A stretch of 64,000 bases of DNA from Bradyrhizobium embrapense (GTDB lineage: Bacteria; Pseudomonadota; Alphaproteobacteria; Rhizobiales; Xanthobacteraceae): positions 310,001-374,000 of the forward strand of contig NZ_LFIP02000003.1 in the NCBI RefSeq assembly GCF_001189235.2, written 5' to 3'. Shown here one piece after another: positions 8,805-17,444 of the stretch. The notes beneath the pieces were generated by a model. It saw only the letters and a list, made by a program, of their open reading frames with translations, was not told the origin of the DNA and did no database searches. The translations under genes and the position numbers were made by a program. Numbering within the stretch: the first letter of the stretch is position 1; each line of letters opens with the position of its first letter.

Positions 8805-9874
8805 TGCCGCGACCGCCAGTCGAGATAGGCGCTCATGCCGGGCCGCAGCTCGGGCACCGGCTGCACCGGATAGGCGCGGATCGAGAATGTCCGCAGATCG
8901 AAATCGCCGGTGGCGCGGGTCGCGCGCCAGCTCGCATATTCGCCCTTGGTCGCGATCAGCTTGACCTCGACCGTGACATGACGGTCGTCGAGCGCCGGAA
9001 TCCGGACGTCGAACTTGTCGCCGACCTTCAGGCCCTTGACGAGGTCCTCGCGCAGATCGAAGTGGATCCAGAGATCGCCGAGATTGATCAGCGTCACCAG
9101 CGGCGCGCCCGGCGAGACGAACTCGCCCGGCTCGACGTTGCGCTGATAAACCTGCGCCGCGACCGGCGCGTAGACCGCGAGCTGATCGATGACCGATTGC
9201 ACACTCTGAATGTCCGCTTCGGCCTTCTCGACATTGGCTTTCGCGATCGCGCGTTCTTCCTTGGTGTAGCCGTTGACCGCCTGCTCATAGGCCGATTTCG
9301 CCTGATCGAGCCCGCGCTCGGCCTCGTGCAGCGCATCGGTGGTCTGGTCGAGGCGGGCCTGCGGCGCGTTGCCTTGCTCGGTCAACGTCTTGGCGCGATC
9401 GAAGGTCTTCTGCGCCAGCACCTGCGCGGCCTCCGCGCGCTGCATTTCCGCCTTCCGCGCGGCGATGGTCTCGACCCGCGTTCCAACCATGACGTTGGCG
9501 AGTTGCGCGTCGGCGACCGCCTTGGCGGCGCGCATCTGATCCTGCTTTGCCAGCGTTTCCGGATTGTCGATCTTCACCAGGACGGCGCCCGCCGCCACGT
9601 TCTGGCCGCGCTCGACCGGGATCTCCTTGACGCGTCCGTCGACGCGCGCGGCGATATCGAGCCGCGTTGCATCGACTTCGCCCTGCACGAGCAGCGGCTC
9701 GGGCCGCAGCAGATAATAGACGGACAGCGCAATGATGATCGCGGCAATGACGCCGACGATGATGGCCGGCATGCGCGTTGACGCGTGTGCGTTGGCCTCG
9801 TGCGCTGCTTGTGGTGGCTCCGACGTGCTTCGGCTCTCGCTACCAGAAGGTGACACGTCCATAGCTGACCCCAC
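8801..9874 (-). CDS. HlyD-family periplasmic adaptor (first of operon)
   Basis: 357 residues. A short cytoplasmic tail and one membrane helix (PAIIVGVIAAIIIALSVYYL) precede the lipoyl half (VDGRVKEIPVERGQNVAAGAV), a long helical hairpin, the second half and a beta-barrel ending in LRPGMSAYLDW. It is an EmrA/YbhG-type membrane-fusion protein and the leading gene of the exporter operon. Two ATGs are possible: 9874, or 9862 giving 353 residues. Neither has a strong ribosome site. No regulator gene adjoins it. An imperfect ATAGT/ACTAT dyad lies at about 9892-9906, just upstream of the start, and might be an operator. Confidence 0.92.
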   Translation of the reverse strand: MGSAMDVSPSGSESRSTSEPPQAAHEANAHASTRMPAIIVGVIAAIIIALSVYYLLRPEPLLVQGEVDATRLDIAARVDGRVKEIPVERGQNVAAGAVLVKIDNPETLAKQDQMRAAKAVADAQLANVMVGTRVETIAARKAEMQRAEAAQVLAQKTFDRAKTLTEQGNAPQARLDQTTDALHEAERGLDQAKSAYEQAVNGYTKEERAIAKANVEKAEADIQSVQSVIDQLAVYAPVAAQVYQRNVEPGEFVSPGAPLVTLINLGDLWIHFDLREDLVKGLKVGDKFDVRIPALDDRHVTVEVKLIATKGEYASWRATRATGDFDLRTFSIRAYPVQPVPELRPGMSAYLDWRSRQ

Positions 9875-10369
9875 ATTGGCTCACGACCAGGATAGTCATT
9901 CACTATGGCGTGGATGTTAAATCCTGCCAACCTCGGCAGCCTGTCCGATCCGGCTCGAATTTGACCGAAGTAACCGCGTCCGGTGTAGCCGAAGCGAACT
10001 CGTTTCGATGTGTGCCGCATCGACGCGCGGTTGGGTGCACGATTCCAGCGGCGGATTAGTGCCGCGCATCGGCTGGACGCCTTGAAGCGCGCGCAGCTCG
10101 CGTGCTCGGTGCAAATGACGAGCCATCCTGTCGTGACGTCGAAGTCGGATTCCGCCCAGATCCGTGCCTGAAGCCGCACCAGTCGCGTGGCCCGAGCAGG
10201 CCGCCATTGCGGGCTGCGCATGGCATCGCCGGTGACACGGATATTTGAAGCCGCGCGCCCGAATAAATCGCATCCGATTAAATCGAGATACTTGAAGACC
10301 GATTGCGTCAGGCCTTGATCAGGCGGGAACGAATTAATCGTATGCGATGTAAATCGCGGGAGCGTTACC
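9875..10369. other. 495-bp intergenic region with a spaced inverted repeat
   Basis: No convincing gene. Antisense frames here are shadows without ribosome sites. The part next to the exporter operon has a small dyad (9892-9906). The part next to the small secreted protein gene has a diverged inverted repeat: TAAATCGCATCCGATTAA near 10264-10281 faces TTAATCGTATGCGATGTA at 10334-10351, about 52 bp apart. The latter end lies immediately upstream of a GGGAG ribosome site for the gene at 10370. Confidence 0.5.
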
Positions 10370-10672
10370 ATGACTACCAGGATTTCTCACCTCGCCAGGA
10401 CGTTCAGAACAAGGACGTTCAAATCCATCGCGCTGGCAGCAGCGCTGTCGGCCATCACGGCGACGGCGGCCTCGGCCCAGGCTGCAATCTCCGAGCCGGC
10501 AGCCTACCAGGCGCTGTATCCCTATCGTGACGTGCTCAATAACGGCGCGCCGACCCGCGCGGCCGCGCTGGTGCTGCAACCGCCGGCGGTGTTGCAGGCG
10601 ATCCAGCAGCGGGAGGCCGGCATCGGCGTTGCGGATGTGCCGCGCCACGTTTCGCATCGCGCCAGGCGCTGA
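10370..10672 (+). CDS. Small secreted hypothetical protein
   Basis: 100 residues with a long Sec-type signal (basic RTFRTRTFKS then SIALAAALSAITATAASAQ, cleavage after ASA-Q). The mature part of about 65 residues contains YQALYPYRDVLNNG and an Ala/Gln-rich middle, ending in a basic HRARR tail. GGGAG at about 10358-10362 precedes the ATG by a good distance. No family is recognised. The mature product has no cysteine. The upstream inverted repeat suggests regulated expression. Confidence 0.62.
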   Translation: MTTRISHLARTFRTRTFKSIALAAALSAITATAASAQAAISEPAAYQALYPYRDVLNNGAPTRAAALVLQPPAVLQAIQQREAGIGVADVPRHVSHRARR

Positions 10673-10785
10673 CGGTGCGGGCCGCTCGCGCGGCTGTGAT
10701 TGAATGATACATGTCATTCTATTGACGCCGGGCGTGCCGGGACTAACTCGAACTACAGGACCTTCCCTCACGACGGAGACGTTCC

Positions 10786-10938
10786 ATGACCAAGCAGACC
10801 AACGACCTCTCGAATTACTATCGCTACGAACTGGTGCACGGCGACCATGCCGATTTCATCGCTTATCAGCGCAATCTCGGCGCCGGCGTCTGGCAGACGT
10901 TCTCGACCTGGATGATCCCGCGCGGCAATGCCGATTGA
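10786..10938 (+). CDS. 50-residue hypothetical protein
   Basis: A short gene of 50 codons reading MTKQTNDLSNYYRYELVHGD onward to a WMIPRGNAD end. It is rich in aromatic residues (five Tyr, two Trp), soluble and without a signal peptide. GGAGAC lies 5 bp before the ATG and a strong rho-independent terminator follows at 11012, so the short frame has both a ribosome site and a transcription end. No known family is recognised. Confidence 0.62.
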   Translation: MTKQTNDLSNYYRYELVHGDHADFIAYQRNLGAGVWQTFSTWMIPRGNAD

Positions 10939-11011
10939 AGCGATGAAATAACGGTGAGACCGCTTCAACGCTGACTGACCAGACGGTCGATCGGAATTGC
11001 TCGCACGAAGA

Positions 11012-11040
11012 AAAGCGCCCGGTTGGTAGCCGGGCGCTTT
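11012..11040 (+). terminator. Rho-independent terminator
   Basis: Perfect 11-bp stem AAAGCGCCCGG / CCGGGCGCTTT with a 7-base loop, followed by CTTGTTT on the plus strand. It ends the transcript carrying the 50-residue gene. Confidence 0.85.
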
Positions 11041-11076
11041 CTTGTTTGCTGTGGCCGGGCGGCCCGGCCGCCCGTT

Positions 11077-11130
11077 AAAGCATGATCCGGAAAAGTGCGA
11101 AGCGGTTTTCCGAAAAGATCATGCTCAAAC
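11077..11130. repeat. Palindromic repeat, family A, copy 1
   Basis: Imperfect palindrome running from AAAGCATGATCCGGAAAAG through GAAGCGGTTTTCC to AGATCATGCTCAAAC. The outer arms GCATGATC / GATCATGC pair with each other. Related copies lie at 24502-24556 (inverted) and 57403-57480 (with extra sequence in the loop). Elements of this sort are common between genes in Bradyrhizobium and Rhodopseudomonas; their function is unknown. Confidence 0.8.
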
Positions 11131-11186
11131 AACGAGCTAAAGCGCGAAGGTGATTCAACCTAATCTCATCGCGAGGGACGCGTCCG

Positions 11187-12401
11187 TCAGTTCGACTTCA
11201 CCAGCGGGCAGCCGCCCTTGTCGAGCGGACGGAAGGCTTCGTCGCCGGGCACGGTGGCGATCAGCTTGTAGAGATCCCACTCGCCCTTGGATTCCTCGGG
11301 CTTCTTGGTTTCGAACAGGTACATGTCGTGCACCATGCGGCCGTCGATCCGGATATGGCCGTTCTTGGCGAAGAAGTCGTTGACCGGCGTCTTGCGCATC
11401 TGCTCCATCACCTTCGGCGCCTCGTCGGTGCCGATCGCTTCGATCGCCTTCAGGTAATGCATGGTCGCCGAGTAGAGGCCGGCCTGGATCATGGTCGGCA
11501 TATGGCCGACCTTCTCGTTGAAGCGCTTCGAGAAGGCGCGGGTCTCGTCGTTCATGTCCCAGTAGAATGCGTCGGTGACGATCAGGCCCTGTGTCGCCTT
11601 CAGCCCCAGTGCATGGGTGTCGGTGATTTCCATCAGCAGCGCGATCAGTTTCTGGCCGCCCTGGGTCAGGCCGAACTCGGCGGCCTGCTTCAGCGCGGTG
11701 GTGGTGTCGCCGCCGGCATTCGCCAGCGCCACGACCTTGGCCTTGGAGGCCTGCGCCTGCAGCAGGAAGGACGAGAAGTCCGACGAGTTGAGCGGATGGC
11801 GGACTTCGCCGAGCACCTTGCCGCCGGTCTCCTTGACGACGTTGGCGGCGTCGCGCTGCAGCGCCATGCCGAAGGCGTAGTCCGCGGTGACGAAGAACCA
11901 GGTGTCCTCGCCGCGCTTGACCATCGCCTTGCCGGCGACGTTCGACAGCGCGTAGGTGTCGTAGGTCCAGTGCACGGTGTTGGGCGAGCAGGCGCTGCCG
12001 GTGATATCGGAGGAGCCGCCGCCGGAGTTGATGTGGATCTTGTTCTTCTCGCGCGTCAGCGCCGAGATCGGCAGCGCGACCGAGGAGGTCGGCACGTCGA
12101 GGATCGCATCGACCTTCTCGTTGTCGTACCAGTTGCGCGCGATGCTGACACCGACGTCGGGCTTGTTCTGATGATCGGCCACGACGACCTGGATCGGCTT
12201 GCCCTTGACCTTGCCGCCGTAATCGGCGACCGCCATCTCGACCGCCGCGACCGAGCCCTTGCCGGTGGCGTCCGCATAAAGGCTCGACATGTCAGTGAGC
12301 ACGCCGAGCTTGACGACATCGTCGGAGATCTGGGCGTGAGCCGCCGTGCCGGAGGCCGCAAGCGCGAGGCTGGCCGCCGCTGCGGCCAAGAGCGATTTCA
12401 T
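11187..12401 (-). CDS. Branched-chain amino-acid-type ABC transporter binding protein
   Basis: 404 residues with a Sec signal (MKSLLAAAAASLALAASGTA, cleavage after AHA-Q) and a periplasmic binding protein type I fold of the LivJ/Peripla_BP_6 family: VVKLGVLTDMSSLYADATGKGS at the start of lobe 1, a ligand-loop GGSSDITG and GRMVHDMYLFETKKP near the C-terminus. It would deliver an amino acid, amide or aromatic acid to a permease. GGGAGAG before the ATG at 12401 supports that start over a longer in-frame one. The permease and ATPase genes are not beside it, so it is an orphan binding protein; such orphans are abundant in Bradyrhizobium. The ligand is unknown. Confidence 0.92.
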   Translation of the reverse strand: MKSLLAAAAASLALAASGTAAHAQISDDVVKLGVLTDMSSLYADATGKGSVAAVEMAVADYGGKVKGKPIQVVVADHQNKPDVGVSIARNWYDNEKVDAILDVPTSSVALPISALTREKNKIHINSGGGSSDITGSACSPNTVHWTYDTYALSNVAGKAMVKRGEDTWFFVTADYAFGMALQRDAANVVKETGGKVLGEVRHPLNSSDFSSFLLQAQASKAKVVALANAGGDTTTALKQAAEFGLTQGGQKLIALLMEITDTHALGLKATQGLIVTDAFYWDMNDETRAFSKRFNEKVGHMPTMIQAGLYSATMHYLKAIEAIGTDEAPKVMEQMRKTPVNDFFAKNGHIRIDGRMVHDMYLFETKKPEESKGEWDLYKLIATVPGDEAFRPLDKGGCPLVKSN

Positions 12402-12524
12402 CGTGTTTCTCTCCCTGATGTTTCGTTCGAGGTGGCTTCCACGAGGCACCTTCTATCCGGTGCGGCAACCTGTCGCAAAGACGACTTTTTGGGCATGCGC
12501 AGGGCGCGGCGGATCCAGACTTCT

Positions 12525-12549
12525 CCCTCTCCCCGCAAGTGGGGAGAGG
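12525..12549. repeat. Palindromic repeat, family B (CTCTCCCCGC type)
   Basis: Hairpin CCCTCTCCCC-GCAAGT-GGGGAGAGG between the end of the DUF4403 gene and the binding-protein gene. The same unit appears at 21740-21763 and 21853-21880. It may also serve as a weak terminator for the DUF4403 gene on the minus strand, but no T-run follows. Confidence 0.7.
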
Positions 12550-12577
12550 TAAAAGAGCAATCCGATCGAGCTGCGGC

Positions 12578-14149
12578 CTACAGCGCCGGTAGCGCGGTGA
12601 CGGCGGCCTTGATGGTGCCGTCGGTTTCCACGATCACCCGGAGCGTCTTCGAATCGAACGCAATGCCGGCAAGGCGGATGCTGGTGACGTCGGCGTCGAC
12701 GCGGATGCCTTCCTCGTTCTTCTGCAGGTCGGCGATCGCGGCGGTGATCTTCCGCTGCGCGTTGGTCGCGAAAGGCTTCAGATCGACCACCAGGCGGTCG
12801 GCGAGCGCCTGCTGCAGATGCGGGACTGCCGCGCGCGCGGCGGCGCCGAGCAGGCCGAACGCGGCTTCGGACTCCACCGCCAGCTCGACGTCGGCCAGCC
12901 GCAGCGTCTGCGCCGCCTGATCGAGCCGCGGCCGGCCCCAGATGTGCACGGTCGCCTCGGCGCCGAGGCCGAAGAAGCTCTTCTTCTCCTTGGCGTGCAC
13001 CAGGAGCGAGATCAACAGCCGGTCGCCGGAGGCGGCGATGCTCGCGCTCTTGACCGTCACGTCGACCGGGCCGGAGCCGTCCTCGGGGAAGGTCTTGCCC
13101 TTCAACTGCGCCTCGACCAGCTGCGTCAGGGTGGTGAAGGACATGTCGACCGGCAGGCCGACCGAGACCTGGCTCGGCATCGGCGGCACGATCGAGAGCT
13201 TGTCGGGGAACGGGCAGTTCGGCGTGGTCTGCGTCTCCGTGATCCGCGTCTCGGCCTCGATCCCCATGGTCAGGATCAGCGAGGACGCATCGACCTTCGG
13301 CTGCGCGGCGATCGCGCGGGTCGGCCGCAACTCGAGCCACATCGGCGGCATCGATGCGGTGCCGCCGGTGCCCTGCAGCGGGATCGAGCGGCAGGCCTTG
13401 GCCCATTGCGCGCGGGCGGCGTTCTGGAACACCGGATTGTTCTGCAACCGGGCCTCGACCACGGAAATCTGGTCGGCGACCGCCTTGTCGATGACAGGCT
13501 TGACCTGGGCCGGCACGCTGATGCGGACGCCGGCCGCCGACAGGCTGGTGTCGCCGAGATTGACCTGCGCCTGCAGGTTCGGCTCGATCCGCCAGGACGC
13601 GCCGAGCTTCGGCCGCGCGGTCAGCGTGACGCTGCCCTTGATGTCCGCATTGGCGTTGATGTTCTTGATGTTCACCGCGCCGATCTGCTTGGCGACGTTG
13701 CCGCCGAGCAGGCTGCCAAGCGCGTTGCTGACCGCGCCGGTCGCCTGTGCCGACAACGAGCCGGTGACCTTGAGCGTTCCGTTGATCGGGGTCGTCAGCG
13801 TCAGCACGTCCTGCGCGCCGGTGGCTGCGATCGGGCCGCGCGAGGCGGTCCAGCCGATGTCGGCATTTTGCAGGATTTGCTGGACCGGGTTGTCGGCCTT
13901 GCCGCCGAAGGTCTTCGGCGCACCGCGTTCGGCGGCATCGCGGATCGCCGACAGCGCGACCGAGACCTGCGCCACGACCGTCGACGAGCGCGGCGCCGCC
14001 GGCAGCAGCGGCAGTTGCACCAGCGGCGGCGCCTGCACCGTGACGCTCGGCGCCAGCCAGTCCATGGCCTTGAGGCTGATCGCGAACGAGACCAGCACCA
14101 CCGTGAGCCCGAGCGCGATTGTTCTTGGATGCATCGGTAGACGCATCAT
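12578..14149 (-). CDS. DUF4403 family protein
   Basis: 523 residues. An N-terminal hydrophobic segment (TIALGLTVVLVSFAISLKAM) anchors or exports the protein. The remainder is beta-rich with the DUF4403 features: repeated VxVxLSAIRDAAERGAPKTF-like early segment, the QARWAKACRSIPL motif (here ARAQWAKACRSIPL) and a C-terminal DVTSIRLAGIAFDSKTL. DUF4403 proteins are predicted envelope proteins of unknown function, perhaps related to lipid-binding tubular folds. It is not in an operon; both neighbours are separated by more than 170 bp. Starts at 14149, 14146 or 14134 are all possible. Confidence 0.87.
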   Translation of the reverse strand: MMRLPMHPRTIALGLTVVLVSFAISLKAMDWLAPSVTVQAPPLVQLPLLPAAPRSSTVVAQVSVALSAIRDAAERGAPKTFGGKADNPVQQILQNADIGWTASRGPIAATGAQDVLTLTTPINGTLKVTGSLSAQATGAVSNALGSLLGGNVAKQIGAVNIKNINANADIKGSVTLTARPKLGASWRIEPNLQAQVNLGDTSLSAAGVRISVPAQVKPVIDKAVADQISVVEARLQNNPVFQNAARAQWAKACRSIPLQGTGGTASMPPMWLELRPTRAIAAQPKVDASSLILTMGIEAETRITETQTTPNCPFPDKLSIVPPMPSQVSVGLPVDMSFTTLTQLVEAQLKGKTFPEDGSGPVDVTVKSASIAASGDRLLISLLVHAKEKKSFFGLGAEATVHIWGRPRLDQAAQTLRLADVELAVESEAAFGLLGAAARAAVPHLQQALADRLVVDLKPFATNAQRKITAAIADLQKNEEGIRVDADVTSIRLAGIAFDSKTLRVIVETDGTIKAAVTALPAL

Positions 14150-14339
14150 TCCCCCGGATCAAATCAACTTGACGGGTTGTACAGGCCCGCCGACGAGGGC
14201 GCCAGTGTGGCGGGATCAAGCTGCTTCGGGGGCGGAGGCGGGCGGGTCGCCCGAGATCACCGGGACGTTAATGATTATGAACGCGACGACGGCCCCGGCA
14301 TGGTGCCGGAGCCGCCCTCAATGTCTTGACGTGTCGGGC

Positions 14340-15029
14340 TCAGCGGACGGCCGAGCCGAGATCGGCGCGGCGATCGGTCATCGGCAGCACGATCACCTTG
14401 GTCCCGACGTTGACCCGCGAATAGAGGTCGGTGACGTCCTCATTGGTGAGGCGCAGGCAGCCGGAGGAGACGTGGGTGCCGATCGTCTCCGGCGCGTTGG
14501 TGCCGTGGATGCGGTACACGGTGCCGCCGAGATACATGGCGCGGGCGCCGAGCGGGTTGCCGGGGCCGCCGGCCATGTGGCGCGGCAGATAGGGCTGGCG
14601 GGCGATCATTTCCGGCGGCGGGGTCCAATCCGGCCATTCCGCCTTCTTGGTGATGGTCTGGGTGCCGGACCAGGTGAAGCCGTCGCGGCCGACGCCGATG
14701 CCGTAGCGCATGGCCTGGCCGCCTCCGAGCACGAGATAGAGATAGGTGTGCGGGGTATCGATGATGACGGTGCCGGGCGCCTCGCGGGTCGGATAGGCGA
14801 CGACCTGGCGGCGCAGGCGGGCGGGCAATTCGACGGAGCGGTCTTGGTCCTGCGCCTGCGGCATCGACTGCGCCGGCGGCTGCACCGCCTCGGTCGGCGG
14901 CATCAGGATGAAGGGGAATATCGGCAGCGGCGCGGCCGCGGCGGAATTCGAGACAGCGACGGTGCCGATCGCCAGCGCACCGAAGGCGGCGGCAGCGAGA
15001 CGTGCGTTCAGCTTGATGGAATTGAACAT
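14340..15029 (-). CDS. L,D-transpeptidase (YkuD domain)
   Basis: 229 residues with a signal peptide (LAAAAFGALAIGTVAVSNSAAA). The YkuD catalytic domain begins at PGTVIIDTPHTYLYLVLGGG and contains HGTNAPETIGTHVSSGCLRL, with the catalytic Cys in SSGCLR and the motif His residues. These periplasmic enzymes form 3-3 peptidoglycan cross-links or attach proteins to peptidoglycan. The ATG at 15029 is preferred because it begins directly with a signal peptide; a longer frame to 15131 lacks that. It stands alone. In alphaproteobacteria such enzymes are numerous, so the exact role (cross-linking or anchoring) is open. Confidence 0.92.
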   Translation of the reverse strand: MFNSIKLNARLAAAAFGALAIGTVAVSNSAAAAPLPIFPFILMPPTEAVQPPAQSMPQAQDQDRSVELPARLRRQVVAYPTREAPGTVIIDTPHTYLYLVLGGGQAMRYGIGVGRDGFTWSGTQTITKKAEWPDWTPPPEMIARQPYLPRHMAGGPGNPLGARAMYLGGTVYRIHGTNAPETIGTHVSSGCLRLTNEDVTDLYSRVNVGTKVIVLPMTDRRADLGSAVR

Positions 15030-15279
15030 TGTCGACCCCTGTTGTTTGCGCCTTGCGCGCCAGTTCCGGCGCGTCGTTGGGTCAAACCAGTACAGGTGAG
15101 GCGTTTCCGGACGTTTGCACGAAATCGCCAAAATGGTTTCGTGCCGTTAGGGATTTGTTTCGTGGGTGTTTCGTCGAACGGTCAAGGGCCGGTTGCCGGG
15201 TAGGTTGTACCGCATCAGGACATCTATCCTGGCACGAGGCTTGCTGCCCAAAGGCGTGGTTTGGAATGGAGTGGAAATC

Positions 15280-16500
15280 ATGCCAGCGCCTTCGATCGGC
15301 AGCATGCTGGATCAGCAGGAAGGCTTTGGTCCCGGGTTCGATTTTCTCCGCGTTGCGCTCGCGATCTCGGTGGTCGCCGGTCATACGTCCTATGTCGCCA
15401 CCGGTCGCGGCGACGCCGATCCGTCGTGGATCCTCTGGTTCCCGCAATTTGCCATCCTCGTGATGTTCTTCGCATTGAGCGGCTTCCTGATCGCCGCAAG
15501 CGGGCTGCGGCTCAGCCTGAAGGAATTCCTGATCAATCGCGGCATGCGGATCATTCCGGCGCTTGCGGTCGAGATCGTGCTGTCGGCGCTGATCCTCGGG
15601 CCGATCTTCACCACGCTGCCGCTCTGGGACTATTTCACCAGCGCCGGCACCTGGAAATATTTCACCAATGTCGTCGGGCTTGTGAACTACACCCTGCCGG
15701 GCGTGTTCACCGGCAATCCCGCGCCGGAGGTCAACAGCTCGCTGTGGACCGTGCCGTTCGAATATGGCTGCTACGCCGTGATGGCGGTCATCATGACGCT
15801 GGGGCTGCTGCGCAGGCCGGCGCTGATCGTGCTCGGCGCGGTCGTGCTGGTCGGAATCGGTTTTGCCGTGCAGATCACCGGACATGTCGCAACGCCGTCG
15901 CAACTGCCTCCCGGCGTCGCCGGCACTCTGTACGACAAGATCTTCAGCACGGCGCTGTTCCTCGGGCGCGGCGCGAAGCTGCCGGTTGCCTGCCTGCTCG
16001 GGATCGCGATCTACCTTTACCGCGACCGCATTCCCTATGACGGGCGCATCCTCGCCGTCTGCTGCGCGCTCTGCGTCGGAGCCGCACTACTTGGACCGGC
16101 TGCCTGGATCACCCAGCCCCTCCTCAACGCCGTCGTTGCTCCGGCGCTGGTCTATATCACCGTGTTCCTCGGTCTCTCGAAGCTGCCGCGGCTGCCGCTG
16201 TTTTCAAGGGGCGACTATTCCTACGGGATCTATCTGTACGGTTTTCCGATGCAGCAGGTGGTGAAGGTCTGGCTGCCGAACGCATCGCCGATTGTCCAGT
16301 TCACCGTCGCGCTGGTGCTGATCACGGCGTTCGCGGCGTTCTCCTGGCACTGGATCGAGAAGCCGGTCCTGAAGCTGCGCCGCCGTTTCTCGTTCGTGGC
16401 CCGCAGGCGGCTCGAGCCGGACGATATGGCCCGGACGCTCGAGGGGATCGGGCCACTCGCCGTCAGTGTGAGCGGCAGCCGGAGCGCACGATCTTCCTGA
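15280..16500 (+). CDS. Acyltransferase-3 family membrane protein
   Basis: 406 residues, polytopic (about ten membrane helices). The opening GFDFLRVALAISVVAGHTSY has the Arg and the catalytic-type His expected in OafA/ExoZ-like acyltransferases; SGFLIAASG and MRIIPALAVEI are further family marks, as is the closing FSWHWIEKPVLKLRRR. The family transfers acetyl, succinyl or other acyl groups to sugars of exopolysaccharide, LPS or lipids. GGAG before the ATG at 15280 sets the start. It is a single gene, so the acceptor is unknown. The hydrophilic C-terminal tail of about 40 residues is cytoplasmic. Confidence 0.92.
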   Translation: MPAPSIGSMLDQQEGFGPGFDFLRVALAISVVAGHTSYVATGRGDADPSWILWFPQFAILVMFFALSGFLIAASGLRLSLKEFLINRGMRIIPALAVEIVLSALILGPIFTTLPLWDYFTSAGTWKYFTNVVGLVNYTLPGVFTGNPAPEVNSSLWTVPFEYGCYAVMAVIMTLGLLRRPALIVLGAVVLVGIGFAVQITGHVATPSQLPPGVAGTLYDKIFSTALFLGRGAKLPVACLLGIAIYLYRDRIPYDGRILAVCCALCVGAALLGPAAWITQPLLNAVVAPALVYITVFLGLSKLPRLPLFSRGDYSYGIYLYGFPMQQVVKVWLPNASPIVQFTVALVLITAFAAFSWHWIEKPVLKLRRRFSFVARRRLEPDDMARTLEGIGPLAVSVSGSRSARSS

Positions 16501-16551
16501 CGGGCACCACAACGCCGCCCGTGCCCAGAGCTGCAGGAGCGCCGCCGACGC

Positions 16552-17334
16552 TCAGAAACGAACGTATCCGGCCAGTCCGTCCCACAGCAGCTTGGCCGCG
16601 GTGACGACGAGAATGGCATAGCAGAGGCGGTAGAGCGCGCGCTGGTCGAGGCGTTCGTGCAGCCGCCAGCCGGCCCAGACGCCGACCGGCACGGCCGGCA
16701 CGCAAAGCGCCATCAGCATCCACAGGCTGCGCGAGGGCGTCGCGAGCACCAGCCACGGTCCGGCCTTCAGCAAATTGCCGACCGTGAAGAACAGGCTGGT
16801 GGTGCCGGCGTAGAGCGCCTTCGGCATGCCGAGCGGGAGCAGGTACATCGCAAGCGGTGGTCCGCCCGAATGGGCAACCATGGTTGTGACGCCGGAAGAG
16901 AGCCCCGCGAGCGTCGCCTTGACCGTCGAGCGCGGCCGCGGCTTGATCTCGCCGCCGCCGATGAACCACAGCGCGGCGAACACCAGCGTCACCAGGCCCA
17001 TCACGATCTCGACGGCGTGCCGGTCGAGGTCGCGCAGCAGGAAATAGCCGAGGCCGATGCCGACGACGAGCGCCGGCAGCAGCATCGCGAGGTCGGCGCG
17101 CGACCACGTATTGGGGCGCCAGAACCGCAGCGCCGTGATGTCCATGACGACGAACAGCGGCGCGAGCAGCGCGCCGGCCGCGATCGGGTCCATCGCCAGC
17201 GAGAGCAGCGGAATGCCGACGATGGCAAAGCCGCCGCCGAACGCGCCCTTCATGAAGGAGATCAGGAGCACGCCGGCGAGGGCGACCGCGAGTACGAACG
17301 GCGCGGGCATGTCGGCGATGAGGGATGTGGTCAT
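16552..17334 (-). CDS. TauE/SafE family permease
   Basis: 260 residues with about eight membrane helices and the family repeats KGAFGGGFAIVGIPLL (N-half) and GVTTMVAHSGGPPLAMYLL (C-half). The family exports or imports sulfite, sulfoacetate or similar organosulfur anions. The ATG at 17334 begins the first helix region directly. A second member of the family is at 45431-46174. It lies tail to tail with the acyltransferase gene, and nothing in the context fixes the substrate. Confidence 0.9.
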   Translation of the reverse strand: MTTSLIADMPAPFVLAVALAGVLLISFMKGAFGGGFAIVGIPLLSLAMDPIAAGALLAPLFVVMDITALRFWRPNTWSRADLAMLLPALVVGIGLGYFLLRDLDRHAVEIVMGLVTLVFAALWFIGGGEIKPRPRSTVKATLAGLSSGVTTMVAHSGGPPLAMYLLPLGMPKALYAGTTSLFFTVGNLLKAGPWLVLATPSRSLWMLMALCVPAVPVGVWAGWRLHERLDQRALYRLCYAILVVTAAKLLWDGLAGYVRF

Positions 17335-17397
17335 AATGTCGTGCAGAGCGTTGTGGTCGTACTGATATGGCCACGCGCGGATGCACGCGCAATCCAA

Positions 17398-17429
17398 ACA
17401 TTGCTCTCGGTGCACATTGCTCTCGGTGC
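17398..17429. repeat. Short tandem repeat (2 x 16 bp)
   Basis: Two perfect adjacent copies of ACATTGCTCTCGGTGC upstream of the TauE/SafE gene and downstream of the TAXI gene stop. It is either a recent slippage duplication or a paired protein-binding site. Confidence 0.8.
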
Positions 17430-17444
17430 AATCGCCGTGCGCGC

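Noticed and set aside
9574-10371. A 265-codon minus-strand frame reading into the first HlyD gene
   Set aside because: It overlaps the HlyD coding sequence in another frame and its upstream part lacks family features.
15082-15903. A 273-codon minus-strand frame over the acyltransferase gene start
   Set aside because: It is a shadow of the acyltransferase gene; it has no family motif and the plus strand has clear OafA-like motifs.
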